A stretch of DNA of 64,000 nucleotides, from NCBI RefSeq assembly GCF_000519185.1, contig NZ_JAFA01000006.1, positions 230,454 to 294,453 of the forward strand, read 5' to 3'. The position numbers and the translations under genes were made by a program. Position 1 is the stretch's first letter. Each line of letters begins with the position of its first letter. Below, piece after piece: positions 26,484 through 35,305 of the stretch. This DNA comes from Paraburkholderia nodosa DSM 21604 (GTDB lineage Bacteria > Pseudomonadota > Gammaproteobacteria > Burkholderiales > Burkholderiaceae). The notes under the pieces are model-generated. The model was not told the origin of the DNA. It saw only the letters and a list, made by a program, of their open reading frames with translations, and ran no database searches.

Positions 26484-27587
26484 TCAGCGCAAGGAGCACG
26501 ACAGCCAGTGCGCGATACGCACGCCGTCCAGTCGAGAACCCTCGGGCGTGGCGCTCCCTAGCAGGGTGACGATCACGGGCCGCCGGCCGTGCACCATCAC
26601 GCGCATCACCATATTGTGGCCGGACTCGTTGATGAAGCCGGTTTTCTGTACGCTCGCGCGCACCTGCCCGTAGCGCACCAGCCGATTGCTGTTCACATAC
26701 TGCAACTGCCCGTGGCCAGTAGTCACGCGTTCCTGGTGATCGATCGAATAGCGGCGAATTAGCGGATAGCCATTGGCGGCGCGCACGAGGCTCGCCAGTT
26801 CGCGCGCGGTTGAGACGTTCTGCGGCGAGAGTCCCGTCGCATTGACGAAATGCGTGTGCGTCATGCCAAGACGCTGCGCTTTCGCGTTCATTGCCGCGAC
26901 GAATGCAGGCCGCCCGCCCGGATAGTCGCGGCTGAGCGCCGAAGCCGCACGATTTTCCGAAGACATCAGGGCAACGTGCAGCATGGTCGCGCGCGTGAGC
27001 GACGCTCCCACGCCGAGGCGCGAATGCGTGAACTTGAGCGTGTCGAGATCGGCGGTCGTGACGGAGAGCCGCTGTTGCAGCGGCGCATGCGCACTATCGA
27101 GCCAGACGATGGCCGTCATGAGCTTCGACACCGAGGCAATGGGCGCCACCGTGTCGGCATGACGCGCGTAGAGCGGCGTATGAGTGTTTTCGTCGACGAC
27201 GTAGATCGCATGCGAAAAGAGCTGCTTGCGCGATGCCGGCGTAAAGCCGCAGCGGGCGAGCAGGCGAGGGGCGTGCGCGCTCCTGGCGCTCGCGTGCGCG
27301 GCGAGATGCGGCGTCGGCGGCGGGCCGTGTCTGGGCTTCGCGCGTTTGGTGCGGCGCTTCGGCCCGGAGAGTCTGGTGGAGGGCGCGTCGGCGGGCATCG
27401 AACGATGCGCGGGCTTCGTTTTGTGCGCGACTCTCTTTTTCTTTTTGGGCGTGGCGTGGACGGTTCTTTCGGCCGCGGTGTGATGAGCGGCTGCATGGGC
27501 GCCGACCGGCGCCGCGCCGGCCGCGAGGCCCGCGACGATCAGGGCGAGCAGGCTGGGCAGCAATCGAAGTCGGGAAGCAAGGGGCAT
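26484..27587 (-). CDS. D-alanyl-D-alanine endopeptidase/carboxypeptidase (PBP7-like, S11)
   Basis: A 367-residue exported low-molecular-mass penicillin-binding protein. After a signal peptide ending about residue 33 comes a very basic, Lys/Arg/Pro-rich linker of about 70 residues, then the S11 domain with SVSKLMTAI (SxxK), SSENRA (SxN) and QKTGFINE (KTG). It lacks the C-terminal amphipathic domain of DacA/DacC, so PbpG/PBP7-type endopeptidase activity on cross-linked peptidoglycan is more likely. The ATG at 27587 gives the signal peptide; an earlier in-frame start would prepend non-signal sequence. Confidence 0.88.
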   Translation of the reverse strand: MPLASRLRLLPSLLALIVAGLAAGAAPVGAHAAAHHTAAERTVHATPKKKKRVAHKTKPAHRSMPADAPSTRLSGPKRRTKRAKPRHGPPPTPHLAAHASARSAHAPRLLARCGFTPASRKQLFSHAIYVVDENTHTPLYARHADTVAPIASVSKLMTAIVWLDSAHAPLQQRLSVTTADLDTLKFTHSRLGVGASLTRATMLHVALMSSENRAASALSRDYPGGRPAFVAAMNAKAQRLGMTHTHFVNATGLSPQNVSTARELASLVRAANGYPLIRRYSIDHQERVTTGHGQLQYVNSNRLVRYGQVRASVQKTGFINESGHNMVMRVMVHGRRPVIVTLLGSATPEGSRLDGVRIAHWLSCSLR

Positions 27588-27769
27588 CGACAGATGGGCT
27601 TGAACGTTGGGTCTGCGCGGCGCGCGTCGAGATTTGGCGGCATTGTTCGAGCCGCATCGGCCCATGAAGTTCCATTCCGGTTCCATAATCGTCATTCAAT
27701 CGGACCATCGTCGTATTGAACGGGCGGCGAGCGGGTCCGTATACTCCGTGATGCCAAGGGGGAACAGAG

Positions 27770-28450
27770 ATGCTCAATCAACTCTCCGACACCTTCCTGC
27801 TCGTCTTCGCCGGACTCTTCCCGGTGCTCAATCCGCCTGCGGCCGGGTTCATCGTGCTGAGCATGCTGCCGCATGCGACGGCCAGCGAACGCGCATTTCT
27901 CGCGCGGATCATCGCCATCAACAGCCTGTTCATTCTGCTCGGTTCGCTGATCATGGGCGCCTATGTGCTCTCGTTCTTCGGCATATCGATACCCGTTTTG
28001 CGGGTTGCGGGCGGGCTGGTCATCGCGTTCGCCGGCTGGAATCTGCTGCACAAATCGCCCGGAGGCGCGGAGGCGGCACAATCGCAGGCGCCGCCGGACT
28101 CGGCGCGCCAGGCAACGCTGCGTGCCACGGCGTTCTATCCGCTCACGCTGCCGGTCACCGTCGGACCGGGGTCGATTGCGGTCGCGATTGCGCTTGGCAC
28201 TGGCCGGCCGCGCGGTCATGTGCAACTCGTCAATGTCGTCGGCGTGCTGCTCGCCCTGATCGTTCTTTGCGGCTGCATCTATCTCTGTGTGCGTTTCGCG
28301 GGGCACGTCGGCAAGCGGCTCGGACCGGTCGGGACGGAAGTGCTCATGCGCCTGCTCGCCTTTGTGCTGCTGTGCATCGGTCTGCAGATCTTGTGGCTCG
28401 GGATCGAAGATCTGCTCGAGTCGGTGCCGCTTTCGGTGAGCGTCAAATAG
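27770..28450 (+). CDS. MarC family integral membrane protein
   Basis: A 226-residue protein with six predicted membrane helices, matching the MarC/UPF0056 family (LFPVLNPPAAGFIVLSMLP and TFYPLT-like FYPLTLPVTVGPGSIAVA). The function of the family is unproven; the old link to multiple antibiotic resistance was not confirmed. The GGGGGAACAGAG ribosome site precedes the ATG. It diverges from the PBP7-like gene across 182 bp. Confidence 0.88.
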   Translation: MLNQLSDTFLLVFAGLFPVLNPPAAGFIVLSMLPHATASERAFLARIIAINSLFILLGSLIMGAYVLSFFGISIPVLRVAGGLVIAFAGWNLLHKSPGGAEAAQSQAPPDSARQATLRATAFYPLTLPVTVGPGSIAVAIALGTGRPRGHVQLVNVVGVLLALIVLCGCIYLCVRFAGHVGKRLGPVGTEVLMRLLAFVLLCIGLQILWLGIEDLLESVPLSVSVK

Positions 28451-28514
28451 CGCAGCGCGCCGCCGCAGCCCTCGCCATGTTGCGGCGCATGAAAGGGAAA
28501 ACCACGAGCCCATA

Positions 28515-28532
28515 ACATCAGACGTCTGATGT
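28515..28532. promoter_or_regulatory. perfect 18-bp palindromic operator for the GntR regulator/mtn operon
   Basis: ACATCAGACGTCTGATGT is identical to its own reverse complement. It lies 46 bp upstream of the regulator ATG in the only gap before the regulator-mtnK-mtnA operon. This is the form expected for a dimeric GntR repressor site, so autoregulation and control of the whole operon is the simplest reading. Confidence 0.75.
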
Positions 28533-28577
28533 AGATTGGAGCCCAACGTAGCCAACCCACGCAATCTTGCGGAAGAC

Positions 28578-29291
28578 ATGCGCCTGAGCGTCGATCAGTC
28601 GATGTGCGAGCGAATCCAGGATTCGCTGCTGGAAATGATCCGCGAGCGCTCGTTCAAGCCGGGCGATCAAATCCCCCCGGAGCCCGAGCTTTGCGAACTG
28701 TTGGGCGTGGGCCGCTCGAGCCTGCGGGAGGCGGTCGCGCAGATGATTTCCCACGGTCTCCTCACGCGTGTGCACGGCAAGGGGACGTTCGTCAGACAAA
28801 TCACGCTCAAGCTGCAAGGCGGTCTGGATGATCTGATGTCTGTGACGGACATGATACGCAGTGTCGGTGCGGTGCCTTCCACGAGCCGCCTGCAGGTGAA
28901 GACGATCGCGGCTTCGGGCAGTCTCGCGCACAAGCTCGGCGTCACCGAGGGCGAACCCTGCGTGCGCTTCGAGCGCGTGCGGCGTGCCGACGATGCGATC
29001 GCCGCTTACTGCATCGACATCGTGCCCAAGGCACTGCTCGAAGGGCAGGAACTGGGCGAGTCGCTGTTCGGCACGCTGGAGCGGGCGGGCGTGCGGCTCT
29101 CCCACACCCATAGTTCGATCCAGCCGACCGTTCTCACGCCGCGGGATTTGCCGGAACTGCAGGAGAGCATCGGCATGTTCCTGCTGATCGACGAAGTGGA
29201 TTTCGACGAGACCGGCCGCGCGGTCTGTTACAGCAACGACTATTACAACGCCAGCATTTTCAGGTTCGATCTCGTGCGCAAGCGACGTTAG
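28578..29291 (+). CDS. GntR-family regulator, HutC subfamily with UTRA ligand domain
   Basis: A 237-residue regulator: N-terminal GntR winged helix (residues 3-72; GDQIPPEPELCELLGVGRSS) and a C-terminal UTRA domain (about 95-235; LGVTEGEPCVRFERVRRADD, then LDE-like acidic FLLIDEVDFDETGRAV) that senses a small molecule, commonly a phosphosugar. I prefer the ATG at 28578 preceded by GGAAG; a TTG at 28536 is in frame but lies just behind the palindrome. It heads the mtnK operon, with 36 bp to mtnK, so the inducer is likely the pentose substrate or its phosphate. Confidence 0.88.
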   Translation: MRLSVDQSMCERIQDSLLEMIRERSFKPGDQIPPEPELCELLGVGRSSLREAVAQMISHGLLTRVHGKGTFVRQITLKLQGGLDDLMSVTDMIRSVGAVPSTSRLQVKTIAASGSLAHKLGVTEGEPCVRFERVRRADDAIAAYCIDIVPKALLEGQELGESLFGTLERAGVRLSHTHSSIQPTVLTPRDLPELQESIGMFLLIDEVDFDETGRAVCYSNDYYNASIFRFDLVRKRR

Positions 29292-29327
29292 GCGGGCCAG
29301 CGGCCCATTTCCGGACAGGAAGAACGT

Positions 29328-30587
29328 ATGCACTTCGAAGCTTTCAGCTCTGCCGAATTGACCGCCTATCTGCTGGGCATTCCGGCGGTTTGCGCAAGGC
29401 TTGGCGACGACAGGGAATTACAGGTCGTCGAAGTGGGCGATGGCAATCTGAACTACGTCTACTTCGTGAGCAGCACGCGCGACCCGCGCTTGAGCGTCGT
29501 GGTGAAGCAGGCGCCGCCATACCTGCGACTGGTCGGCGAAGCGTGGCCCTTGCCGCGCGAGCGCATGGAGCGCGAAGTGGCGGCGTTGCGCCGCTTCGGC
29601 GCGCTGTGTCCCGAGCACGTGCCGAGCGTCTTTCACGCGGATAGCGAGAAGTTCCTGATGGTGATGCAGCGGCTCGATTCGCACCGCGTGTTGCGCGGGG
29701 GGCTGATAGACGGCATCGTGTATCCGCGGCTCGCCGACCACATTTCCACCTTTCTGGCCCGCACGCTCTTTCATGGCTCCGATCTCTATCTTGCGCCGGA
29801 TGCCAAGAAAGCGGCCGTCGGCGGCGACATCAACACGGAACTGTGCAGAATTACCGAGGAACTCGTCTTCACATTTCCATTCGAAGATCATCCTTCGAAC
29901 GTCTATAGTCCCGCGCTGCCTGCGGCTGCGATCGAACGGCTGCGCACGCACGAGCCGCTGAGGCGCGCGGCAGGCGAGATGAAGTGGGCCTTCATGAACC
30001 ATGCGGAAACGCTCGTGCACGGCGACCTGCATACGGGCTCGATCATGGCGAACGAGCATGAGACGTATGTGATCGACCCAGAGTTCGCGTTCTATGGGCC
30101 GATGGGCTTCGACACGGGCGCGTTCATTGCGAACCTGCTGCTCGCCTGTTACGCGCGCGACTGGCACGACCGCGAGGCGGGGCGCGACCCGGCAGCCTAT
30201 CAGCGCTGGCTGCTCGAGCAGGTGGAGGCCGTGTGGAACGCCTTCGCGCAGAAGTTCGGGCAGATCTGGCGGCTGCACGAGCGCGAAACCGGCCACGCCT
30301 ATATTGGCGGTCCGGCGGGTACGCGCGCGGCGGACGCCTTCCGCGACGATTTCATCAAACGACTCTTCGCCGATACGCTCGGCTTTGCGGGCTGCAAGAT
30401 GATCCGCCGCGTCGTCGGCATGGCGAAGGTGGCGGAGATTACGGGCATCAAGGACGACGCGGTGCGCGCGCGCGTGGAAGTGCGCTGCCTGAAGCTCGCC
30501 GAAGGGCTGCTGGTACGGCGCCGCGAGCTGGCGTCGATCGAGGCGGTCACGGCGCTGGCCGCACAGGTGCTCACCGAACCTGCGTAA
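29328..30587 (+). CDS. mtnK: 5-methylthioribose kinase
   Basis: A 419-residue MtnK, the normal family length. The kinase-like fold shows LVHGDLHTGSIMAN (catalytic loop) and IDPEFAFYGPMGFDTGAF (metal-binding DPE), with GDGNLNYVY near residue 37 in the nucleotide loop. It phosphorylates C1 of 5-methylthioribose; family members also accept 5-deoxyribose. It follows the regulator by 36 bp and precedes mtnA. AGGAAGAACGT is the ribosome site. No phosphorylase (mtnP) or nucleosidase gene is nearby, which fits use of a free imported sugar. Confidence 0.93.
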   Translation: MHFEAFSSAELTAYLLGIPAVCARLGDDRELQVVEVGDGNLNYVYFVSSTRDPRLSVVVKQAPPYLRLVGEAWPLPRERMEREVAALRRFGALCPEHVPSVFHADSEKFLMVMQRLDSHRVLRGGLIDGIVYPRLADHISTFLARTLFHGSDLYLAPDAKKAAVGGDINTELCRITEELVFTFPFEDHPSNVYSPALPAAAIERLRTHEPLRRAAGEMKWAFMNHAETLVHGDLHTGSIMANEHETYVIDPEFAFYGPMGFDTGAFIANLLLACYARDWHDREAGRDPAAYQRWLLEQVEAVWNAFAQKFGQIWRLHERETGHAYIGGPAGTRAADAFRDDFIKRLFADTLGFAGCKMIRRVVGMAKVAEITGIKDDAVRARVEVRCLKLAEGLLVRRRELASIEAVTALAAQVLTEPA

Positions 30588-30647
30588 GTGAATACAGGCT
30601 GCCGCATGAGCGGCAGCGCCCGGACAACCGGCATCGACGGAGAACGT

Positions 30648-31724
30648 ATGACGTTGCAGGCGCAGCAATCGAGTCTTCCGCCCACCATCGAGTGGCGCGA
30701 CGGCACCCTTTATCTGCTCGACCAGACGCGTTTGCCGCGCGAATGCGTGGTCGAGGCCGTGGACAGTGTCGAGGCGGTCTGGCGCGCGATCCACGAGCTG
30801 CGCGTTCGCGGCGCACCCGCGATCGGCGTCGCGGCCGCCTATGGCCTGTGTGTGGCGATGCGGCACGAGCCGGCGGATTCGCACGATGCGTTCCTCGCGC
30901 GTCTTGAAGCGCACGCCGCGTATCTGGACAGCGCGCGGCCCACGGCGGTCAATTTGCGCTGGGCGCTCGAGCGAATGCTCTCACACGCACGCGCGCAGTC
31001 CGGCGCGACGGGCGCGGCGCATTACGAAGCGCTCGTTGCCGAAGCGAAGCGCATTCATCAAGAGGATATCGAGCTGTGCGCGCGCATCGGTGAAGCCGGA
31101 CGCGCCCTGATCGCGCCCGGCAGCGGCGTGCTCACGCACTGCAATGCCGGTGCGCTCGCCACGGCGGGCATCGGCACGGCGACCGCGCCGCTCTATCGCG
31201 CGCACCGCGACGGCGTGGCGTTTCGCGTCTATGCAGACGAGACGCGGCCGCTCCTCCAAGGCGCGCGGCTCACCGCTTACGAACTGCAGCAGGCGGGGCT
31301 CGACGTCACGCTGATCACCGACAGCATGGCGCCGACCCTGATGGCCCAGGGGCTCATCGATCTCGTGATCGTCGGCACGGATCGCGTGGCCGCGAACGGC
31401 GACGTCGCGAACAAGATCGGCACGCTCGGCGTGGCGATCGCCGCGAAGCACTTCGGCATTCCCTTTTATGTGGCGTGTCCTTCGTCCACGCTGGATCTGC
31501 GCACCGCCAGCGGCGCGGACATCGTGATCGAGGAGCGCGGCGCGGCGGAGGTGACACATCTCGCAGGGCAACGCACCGCGCCCGAGGGCATACAGGTGCG
31601 CAACCCCGCGTTCGATGTGACGCCCCATGCGCTCGTGACCGGCATCGTGACGGAGCGGGGCATCGTGCGCGCGCCGTTCGAGGCGGGTCTTGCTGCGCTT
31701 TTCGCGACCGGAGCGGCAGCGTGA
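30648..31724 (+). CDS. mtnA: S-methyl-5-thioribose-1-phosphate isomerase
   Basis: A 358-residue eIF2B-like aldose-ketose isomerase that converts 5-methylthioribose-1-phosphate to the ribulose-1-phosphate. Typical motifs are RGAPAIGVAAAYGL, LTHCNAGALATAGIGTA (catalytic Cys), GTDRVAANGDVANKIGT (catalytic Asp) and PFYVACPSSTLD. The ATG at 30648 follows GGAGAACGT; a GTG at 30588 right after the mtnK stop is in frame but gives a non-conserved leader. Its stop overlaps the GTG start of the aldolase gene, so the two are coupled. Confidence 0.94.
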   Translation: MTLQAQQSSLPPTIEWRDGTLYLLDQTRLPRECVVEAVDSVEAVWRAIHELRVRGAPAIGVAAAYGLCVAMRHEPADSHDAFLARLEAHAAYLDSARPTAVNLRWALERMLSHARAQSGATGAAHYEALVAEAKRIHQEDIELCARIGEAGRALIAPGSGVLTHCNAGALATAGIGTATAPLYRAHRDGVAFRVYADETRPLLQGARLTAYELQQAGLDVTLITDSMAPTLMAQGLIDLVIVGTDRVAANGDVANKIGTLGVAIAAKHFGIPFYVACPSSTLDLRTASGADIVIEERGAAEVTHLAGQRTAPEGIQVRNPAFDVTPHALVTGIVTERGIVRAPFEAGLAALFATGAAA

Positions 31725-32431
31725 GCGGCGCGGGCGAAGGCCGCCGTGCGGGCGAGACGGCGGAACGTGCGCGCGATACGCGGGCGGAAACCGAAGTGCG
31801 CCAGCAGATCGTCGATACCGCGCGCGAGATGGAGCGTCTCGGCATCAATCAGGGCACGTCGGGCAACGTGAGCGCGCGCTGGCATGACGGACTCCTGATT
31901 ACCCCGAGTGGCGTGCCGAGCGCCGCGCTGACGCGCGAGCGCATCGTCTGGATGCCACTCGACGTGCGCGACGACGATCCGCTCTTCGAAGCGCAGCGGC
32001 CTTCGTCGGAGTGGCGTTTTCATCGCGACATCCTGCGCGCGCGCGCCGACGTGAACGCCGTGATCCACACGCATTCGCAAGCCGCGACGGCGCTCGCGAT
32101 TCACGGCCGCGGCATACCCGCGCATCACTACATGGTGGCCGCGGCGGGCGGCAATTCGATTCGCTGCGCGCCGTATGCGACCTTCGGCAGCCAGGCCCTT
32201 TCCGATCACGCGCTCGAAGCGCTGGACGAGCGGCTCGCGTGCCTGCTCGCGCATCACGGCGTCATTGCGCTGGGCCGCGATCTTGCACGGGCGTTGTGGC
32301 TGGCGAACGAAGTGGAGGTGCTCGCAAAGCAGTATTTGCTGGCCTGCCAGCTCGGCGAGCCGCCGCTGCTTTCCGACGCGCAAATGGAGGAAGTCATCGA
32401 GAAGTTCAAGGGCTACGGCCCGCGCAAGTAA
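31721..32431 (+). CDS. class II (fuculose-phosphate-type) aldolase, likely 5-deoxy/5-methylthio-ribulose-1-phosphate aldolase
   Basis: A 236-residue AraD/FucA-family zinc aldolase from a GTG overlapping the mtnA stop. Features are NQGTSGNVSAR, ITPSGVPSAAL, the catalytic Glu in PSSEWRFH, the zinc His pair in HTHSQA and the third His in LAHHGVIAL. MtnB dehydratases share the fold, but the next methionine-salvage enzymes (mtnC, mtnD, mtnE) are absent. The FucA-like catalytic Glu favours retro-aldol cleavage to DHAP plus an aldehyde, as in the DHAP shunt (Ald2) and DrdA. The N-terminal 30 residues are an Arg/Glu-rich extension. Confidence 0.87.
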   Translation: MSGAGEGRRAGETAERARDTRAETEVRQQIVDTAREMERLGINQGTSGNVSARWHDGLLITPSGVPSAALTRERIVWMPLDVRDDDPLFEAQRPSSEWRFHRDILRARADVNAVIHTHSQAATALAIHGRGIPAHHYMVAAAGGNSIRCAPYATFGSQALSDHALEALDERLACLLAHHGVIALGRDLARALWLANEVEVLAKQYLLACQLGEPPLLSDAQMEEVIEKFKGYGPRK

Positions 32432-32475
32432 TACGCGCTCGCTCGCGCGTCCAGGCAGTCGTTGCAATGCAAAAC

Positions 32476-32502
32476 ACACGCGGTAGACACGCGGTAGACA
32501 CG
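32476..32502. repeat. tandem 11-bp repeat before the binding-protein gene
   Basis: ACACGCGGTAG occurs twice head to tail and a third partial copy (ACACG) follows. It lies in the 137-bp gap between the aldolase and binding-protein genes. The 11-bp period places copies on one face of the helix, so it might be a regulator site for an internal promoter, or simply slippage. Confidence 0.5.
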
Positions 32503-32568
32503 ATTACGCAGTCGGTTGGCGGTTCGCAGGTCAGTCAAAAACCAGCAGATCAAAGACAGGAGACGGTG

Positions 32569-33684
32569 ATGGCGTGGAGTTCAGCAGGGTTCGACAGATG
32601 GGTGGCGCGCAGCGCGCGCATTGGAGCCACGGCCGGCGTGACGATGTTCGCCGCCGCGGCAATGCTGGCAGGCTGCTCGAAGAGCGAGTCGCCTTCAACC
32701 ACGGCGGCTGCGTCCGACGCCGCCGCCGCGAGTGCGCCGGCGCAGGCCGCCGCTGCAGCGCCGGCAGTCACGAAGATCAAGGTTGGCTTTTCGATCGCCA
32801 CGCTCAATAACGCGTTCTTCGTCGGCCTGAAGAACGGTGTCGAGCGCGGCGCGGAAACGCAGGGCTTCGATCTCGTGCAGACGAACGCGAACGGCGACGC
32901 GCAACAGCAGGTCAACGACACGCTCAATCTGCTGAGCCAGGGCGTGCAGGCGATCGTGCTCAATCCGATCGATTCGAAGGCGATCATCCCGGCCGTCGAG
33001 AAGGCCAATTCGATGAACGTGCCGGTCTTCATGCTCGACCGGGGCTCGGACGGCGGCAAGGTGACCTCGTTCGTCGCTTCGGACAACGTAGCGCTTGGCG
33101 CCACCGGCGCGAAGTGGATCGCCGACCAGTTGAGCAAGCGTTATGGCTCGCCCAAGGGCAACGTGGTCGATCTGATCGGCCTCATCGGCACCACGGCGGC
33201 CACGGATCGCGAGAAGGGCTTCTCGGAAGAGATCGCGAAGTATCCCGACATCAAGGTCGTCGCGCGCCAGGAAGGCGGCTTCGACCAGGAGAAGTCGCTC
33301 AACGCGATGACGAGCATTCTGCAGAAGTATCCGCAGATCGACGCGGTATTCGGCGCGAACGACGACAACACGGTGGGCGCGGAAAAAGCCATCGACAATG
33401 CGGGCCGCTACAAGCCGCTCGGCGACCCGGGCCACATCATGGTGATCGGCGCGGACGGCACGGCGCAGGCGCTTTCGGCGATCCGCGCGGGCAAGCAGGA
33501 CGCGACGATCTCGCAGAACCCGATCGGCATGTCCGCCAAGGCGATGACGTTCATCACCGACTACGAGGCGAAGAAGGACGTGCCCGCGAACTACGCGTGG
33601 CCGACCTATCTGATCGACAAGTCGAACATCGATTCGGACGCCGCGAAGCAATACGGTCTGTGGGCCCTCGAAGTCAAGCAGTAA
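32569..33684 (+). CDS. ribose-type ABC importer substrate-binding lipoprotein
   Basis: A 371-residue RbsB/periplasmic-binding-protein-1 family protein. It opens with a hydrophobic signal ending MLAGC (Cys36), a lipobox, followed by an Ala/Ser/Pro spacer, so it is probably a membrane-tethered binding lipoprotein rather than a free periplasmic protein. The domain begins KIKVGFSIATLNNAFFVGLK and has FGANDDNTVGAEKAI. The ACAGGAGACGG ribosome site fixes the start at 32569. It leads the transporter genes of the operon and would bind the sugar handled by MtnK. Confidence 0.9.
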   Translation: MAWSSAGFDRWVARSARIGATAGVTMFAAAAMLAGCSKSESPSTTAAASDAAAASAPAQAAAAAPAVTKIKVGFSIATLNNAFFVGLKNGVERGAETQGFDLVQTNANGDAQQQVNDTLNLLSQGVQAIVLNPIDSKAIIPAVEKANSMNVPVFMLDRGSDGGKVTSFVASDNVALGATGAKWIADQLSKRYGSPKGNVVDLIGLIGTTAATDREKGFSEEIAKYPDIKVVARQEGGFDQEKSLNAMTSILQKYPQIDAVFGANDDNTVGAEKAIDNAGRYKPLGDPGHIMVIGADGTAQALSAIRAGKQDATISQNPIGMSAKAMTFITDYEAKKDVPANYAWPTYLIDKSNIDSDAAKQYGLWALEVKQ

Positions 33685-33742
33685 CGGGCGGTCTTAAGCG
33701 CCGGCCGCGCGCGACGCGTGCGCCGGCGCCCGGGATGAACGG

Positions 33743-35305
33743 ATGAAACGCGAATCAGGTTCCGCAATGGACGTATCGCAGCAGGAGAACACCAGCGCGG
33801 GCGGCAGGACAGGCGCGCCGCCGCTGTTGCGCATGAGCGGCATCGTCAAGAGCTTTCCCGGCGTGAAGGCGCTGCGCGGCGTGAGCCTCGAGCTGCATGC
33901 GGGGCACGTGATGGCGATCGTCGGCGAGAATGGCGCGGGCAAGTCGTCGCTCATCAAGACGCTCTCCGGGGCTTACGAGCCGGACGAAGGCACGATCGAG
34001 ATCGACGGCGTACGCCTCGCGCGCGGGACCCAGGCCGCGATCGACGCGGGCGTGGCCGTGATCTATCAGGAGCTTTCGCTCGTCAACGACATGACGGTGG
34101 CCGAAAACCTCTTTCTCGGCCGCATGCCGCGGCGCTATGGCCTCGTCGATCATCGCAGCGCCAACGCGATGGCGCGCGAGGCGCTGGCCCAGGTCGGGCT
34201 GGAAGGCGTGCCGCCCGCCATGCGCCTGGGCGATCTGCCGCTCAACAAACGCCAGCTCGTGGAGGTCGCCAAGGCGCTCGCGCGCGACGCCCGCATTCTC
34301 GTGATGGACGAGCCCACGGCCGCGCTCCAGCATCACGACATCGAGCATCTCTACGCCGTCGTGCGGCGACTGCGCGCGGCGGGCATGGGCATCATCTTCA
34401 TTTCGCACCATCTCGAAGAGGTGTTCGAACTGGCCGATTCGGCCGTGGTGATGCGCGACGGCGCAACGGTCGGCGCGCGGCCCATGTCTGAATGGAACGA
34501 ACCGGCGCTCGTGCAGGCGATGGTCGCGCGCAATCTCGACTCGTTCTATCCGTGGGAGGCGCGGCCTTATGGCGACGTCGTGCTGGAAGCGCACAACGTG
34601 GCGAGCGCGCCCGTGCTGCGCGACGCGAGCTTCGGCATTCGCGCGGGCGAGATCGTGGGCATCGGCGGCATTGCGGGCGCGGGGCGCACCGAGCTTCTGA
34701 AGACGCTTTGCGGCGCGCTGCCGCTCACCGGTGGCGAACTGCGGCTGCGCGGGCGCAGGCTCGCGCTGCACTCCCCCGCGCAAGGCATGCGCGCGGGCAT
34801 TGTCTACACCGCCGAGGACCGCAAGCTAGAAGGGCTCGTGCTCGACGCGAGCATCGAAGAGAACGTTGCGCTTTCGAGCTTGCGGGCGCTGGTGCGCGGC
34901 GGCTTCGTGAGCGCGGCGAGAAAGCGCCGGCTCGCGCGCGAGACGGTCGAGCGCTTCGCGGTGCGCGCGCCCTCGGTCACGTCGCTCACTGGCAATCTTT
35001 CGGGCGGCAATCAGCAGAAGGTGATTCTCGGACGCGCGAGCGCGACGTCGCCGGCTGTGATCCTGCTCGACGAACCCACGCGCGGCATCGACGTCGGCGC
35101 GAAGACCGAGATCTATGCGCATATCGTCGCGATGGCACGCGCGGGCGCGGCCGTCGTACTCGTGAGCTCCGAACTGCCCGAGCTGCTCGGCATGTCGGAC
35201 CGCGTGCTCGTGATGTATCGCGGCAGCATCGTCGGCGAAGTCGCGCGCGAGCACGCCAACTCGGAGACGATCATTCAATGGGCTACCACCGGAGTTGCGG
35301 CATGA
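33743..35305 (+). CDS. ribose-type ABC importer ATPase (RbsA-like, two NBDs)
   Basis: A 520-residue double ATPase. The first half has an intact Walker A (GENGAGKSS) and Walker B (LVMDEPTAAL) but an abnormal signature LPLNKRQ where LSxGQ-like sequence is usual. The second half has a degenerate Walker A (GAGRTELLKTL, as in all RbsA) but a canonical LSGGNQQK and LLDEPTRGID. One composite ATP site is therefore complete and the other degenerate. The stop overlaps the permease start (ATGA). An alternative start is the ATG at 33767. Confidence 0.92.
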   Translation: MKRESGSAMDVSQQENTSAGGRTGAPPLLRMSGIVKSFPGVKALRGVSLELHAGHVMAIVGENGAGKSSLIKTLSGAYEPDEGTIEIDGVRLARGTQAAIDAGVAVIYQELSLVNDMTVAENLFLGRMPRRYGLVDHRSANAMAREALAQVGLEGVPPAMRLGDLPLNKRQLVEVAKALARDARILVMDEPTAALQHHDIEHLYAVVRRLRAAGMGIIFISHHLEEVFELADSAVVMRDGATVGARPMSEWNEPALVQAMVARNLDSFYPWEARPYGDVVLEAHNVASAPVLRDASFGIRAGEIVGIGGIAGAGRTELLKTLCGALPLTGGELRLRGRRLALHSPAQGMRAGIVYTAEDRKLEGLVLDASIEENVALSSLRALVRGGFVSAARKRRLARETVERFAVRAPSVTSLTGNLSGGNQQKVILGRASATSPAVILLDEPTRGIDVGAKTEIYAHIVAMARAGAAVVLVSSELPELLGMSDRVLVMYRGSIVGEVAREHANSETIIQWATTGVAA

